Assembly: GCA_041744735.1 (NCBI GenBank) | Contig: JBGTKH010000704.1 | Coordinates: 1-5,315, forward strand | DNA length: 5,315 nt | Source of the DNA: JBGTKH01 sp041744735 | GTDB taxonomy: Bacteria > Planctomycetota > Planctomycetia > Pirellulales > Pirellulaceae | Direction: 5' to 3' | Shown: piece by piece, positions 4,559-5,315 of the stretch | Position numbering within the stretch: position 1 is the stretch's first letter | How the letters are laid out: every line of letters starts with the position of its first letter | Notes under the pieces: generated by a model | What the model saw: the letters and a program-made list of their open reading frames with translations, nothing else | Told to the model about the DNA's origin: nothing | Databases searched by the model: none | Made by a program: the position numbers and the translations under genes

Positions 4559-4566
4559 TGCCCGGC
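4559..4566. repeat. Target-site duplication, right copy (TGCCCGGC)
   Basis: This is identical to 527-534 and directly abuts the right inverted repeat. Pseudopilin codons resume in the correct frame at 4567. Confidence 0.95.
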
Positions 4567-4719
4567 GCCCGGCTGGACATCGGCGTAACGCCGACCAACG
4601 AGGAGCCGGCTGGCAAGCAGATTCGCGTCGCCATCGTTTGGACCAACCGCGCGGGGCAGCAGGAAACGCCGGTCCGGTTGGTCGCTTGGAAGTTTCAGCC
4701 CGAGGAGCCACAACCGTGA
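4567..4719 (+). pseudogene. 3' fragment of the interrupted GspI/PilV-like pseudopilin gene
   Basis: This fragment supplies the last 50 residues, beginning ARLDIGVTP and ending in the strands IRVAIVWTN, TPVRLVAWKF and EEPQP before TGA 4717-4719. Joined after codon 86 (534) it gives one uninterrupted 136-residue minor pseudopilin, confirming that one gene was split. An in-frame ATG at 4516 inside the right end of the element could start a 67-residue product, but it would lack the prepilin leader and membrane helix and should be non-functional. The stop overlaps the next start as GTGA, as expected for an operon. Confidence 0.9.
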
Positions 4720-5258
4720 AACGTCGGCGCCGCGGACTCACGTTGATCGAAATGTCCGTCGTCATCAGTATGACGGCGGTTGTGCTGAGCACGATGGCCG
4801 TGGCGCTGCACACGATGTTTCGCATCGACCGGCAAGTGCGCCAGGAGCTGCTGGCGACCGACAATCTCATGCGTCTGTCGACACAGCTTCGTGGCGACGC
4901 ACATCAGGCCCTGTCTGCCGCGATTGATGCAGCGGATGGCGGCGAGCGCAACGCAGCGTCGGATCGATTGCTGCTGTCGATGGGTGATAACCGCAGCATT
5001 TCGTTTCAGATTGTCGCGCCGCGGATCGAGCGACTTGTGCGGCGCGGTGATGCGGTGGAACATCGCGAATCGTATCGGCTCGCGGAGAACACGTCGCTGA
5101 AGTGGTTGGTCGATAACGAGCAGCCGCTGACGAGCGTACGATTGGAAATTCATTACGACTCGGACGAACAGCCGCAACCTTATCGCCCGGTGTCGATGCT
5201 TTCCATTGACGCAGCGGTTGGTCTTGATCACGCACACGCTTCGCGCCAGGAGCCGTAA
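4716..5258 (+). CDS. GspJ-like pseudopilin (type II secretion / type IV pilin-like)
   Basis: The product is 180 residues from GTG 4716, chosen because GAGGAG (4702-4707) lies eight bases upstream and the start overlaps the previous stop. Its leader is short and basic (KRRRRG), followed by the prepilin peptidase site G|LTLIE with Glu at +5. A hydrophobic helix to about residue 31 (MSVVISMTAVVLSTMAVALH) and the usual long alpha helix (FRIDRQVRQELLATDNLMRL) come next. The C-terminal beta-rich half (SISFQIVAPRIERLVRRGD, LTSVRLEIHYDSD) resembles GspJ/PulJ minor pseudopilins, which cap the pseudopilus with GspI and GspK. The neighbour upstream is the broken GspI-like gene, matching GspI-GspJ order. 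The insertion may reduce its expression by polarity. The gene itself is intact; the GspJ subtype is probable rather than certain. Confidence 0.88.
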   Translation: MKRRRRGLTLIEMSVVISMTAVVLSTMAVALHTMFRIDRQVRQELLATDNLMRLSTQLRGDAHQALSAAIDAADGGERNAASDRLLLSMGDNRSISFQIVAPRIERLVRRGDAVEHRESYRLAENTSLKWLVDNEQPLTSVRLEIHYDSDEQPQPYRPVSMLSIDAAVGLDHAHASRQEP

Positions 5259-5261
5259 GCC

Positions 5262-5315
5262 ATGCCGCGAAACTGGTTCGAGGGCATTTTAAAACCAGAC
5301 GTAGCCGAAGTCGTG
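5262..5315 (+). CDS. Start of a further operon gene (partial, truncated by window end)
   Basis: The ATG at 5262 lies three bases after the GspJ-like stop, with AGGAG (5248-5252) nine bases upstream. The 18 visible codons read MPRNWFEGILKPDVAEVV and remain open at the window edge. There is no prepilin leader, so it is not an obvious further pseudopilin such as GspK. The spacing suggests membership of the same operon; I cannot name the product. Confidence 0.65.
   Translation, partial: MPRNWFEGILKPDVAEVV

Noticed and set aside
4695..5237. Minus-strand open frames opposite the GspJ-like gene
   Set aside because: They are mirror frames of a GC-rich gene whose plus-strand product has a clear prepilin motif.
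1..5315. CRISPR array or plasmid origin
   Set aside because: No regularly spaced repeats or iterons are present; the only tandem repeat is the two-copy 15-mer at 159-188.

Overview
The window is a host type II secretion / type IV pilin-like (pseudopilin) operon interrupted by a complete 4,024-bp transposon (535-4558). The host is probably a planctomycete (Planctomycetota): this rests on the style of the pseudopilin genes, the GC-rich host coding sequence, the group II intron remnant and the IS1-family transposase. No phylogenetic marker is present, so the taxonomy is an inference of moderate confidence.

Left flank (1-534). The window opens in the 3' end of a bacterial group II intron: domain V at about 81-113 and a domain VI hairpin at 121-148, ending near 158. 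A 15-bp sequence repeated twice in tandem follows (159-188). A GspI/PilV-like pseudopilin gene then starts at 277 and is broken after codon 86.

Transposon (535-4558). The ends are 27-bp imperfect inverted repeats whose outer 16 bp are identical (GGTAGTGGCCTATTTT). The element is flanked by an exact 8-bp target duplication, TGCCCGGC (527-534 and 4559-4566). Removing the element and one duplication copy restores an in-frame 136-residue pseudopilin, which proves the insertion. The element carries a single-ORF IS1-family DDE transposase on the minus strand (1534-2460) plus passengers. To its left are two unrecognised genes (621-1190, and 1153 onward, the latter apparently frameshifted). To its right are a ribbon-helix-helix protein (2571-2774), a tRNA-like gene with a long variable arm on the minus strand (2775-2866), and a compact three-gene operon (3052-4379). 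That operon encodes a HigB/RelE-type toxin, a HigA-type antitoxin with a C-terminal extension, and a SecB-like chaperone, which is the layout of a toxin-antitoxin-chaperone (TAC) system.

Right flank (4559-5315). This holds the 3' fragment of the broken pseudopilin gene, an overlapping GspJ-like pseudopilin gene (4716-5258), and the first 18 codons of another gene (5262 onward).

How the parts fit together. The host genes form a stop/start-overlapping operon that has lost one pseudopilin to the insertion. Inside the element, the transposase and ribbon-helix-helix genes are divergent with overlapping promoters, which suggests mutual control. The TAC operon could stabilise the element by addiction, with antitoxin stability dependent on its own chaperone. 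An IS1-family element carrying a TAC module and a tRNA-like gene as cargo is the most noteworthy thing in the window.
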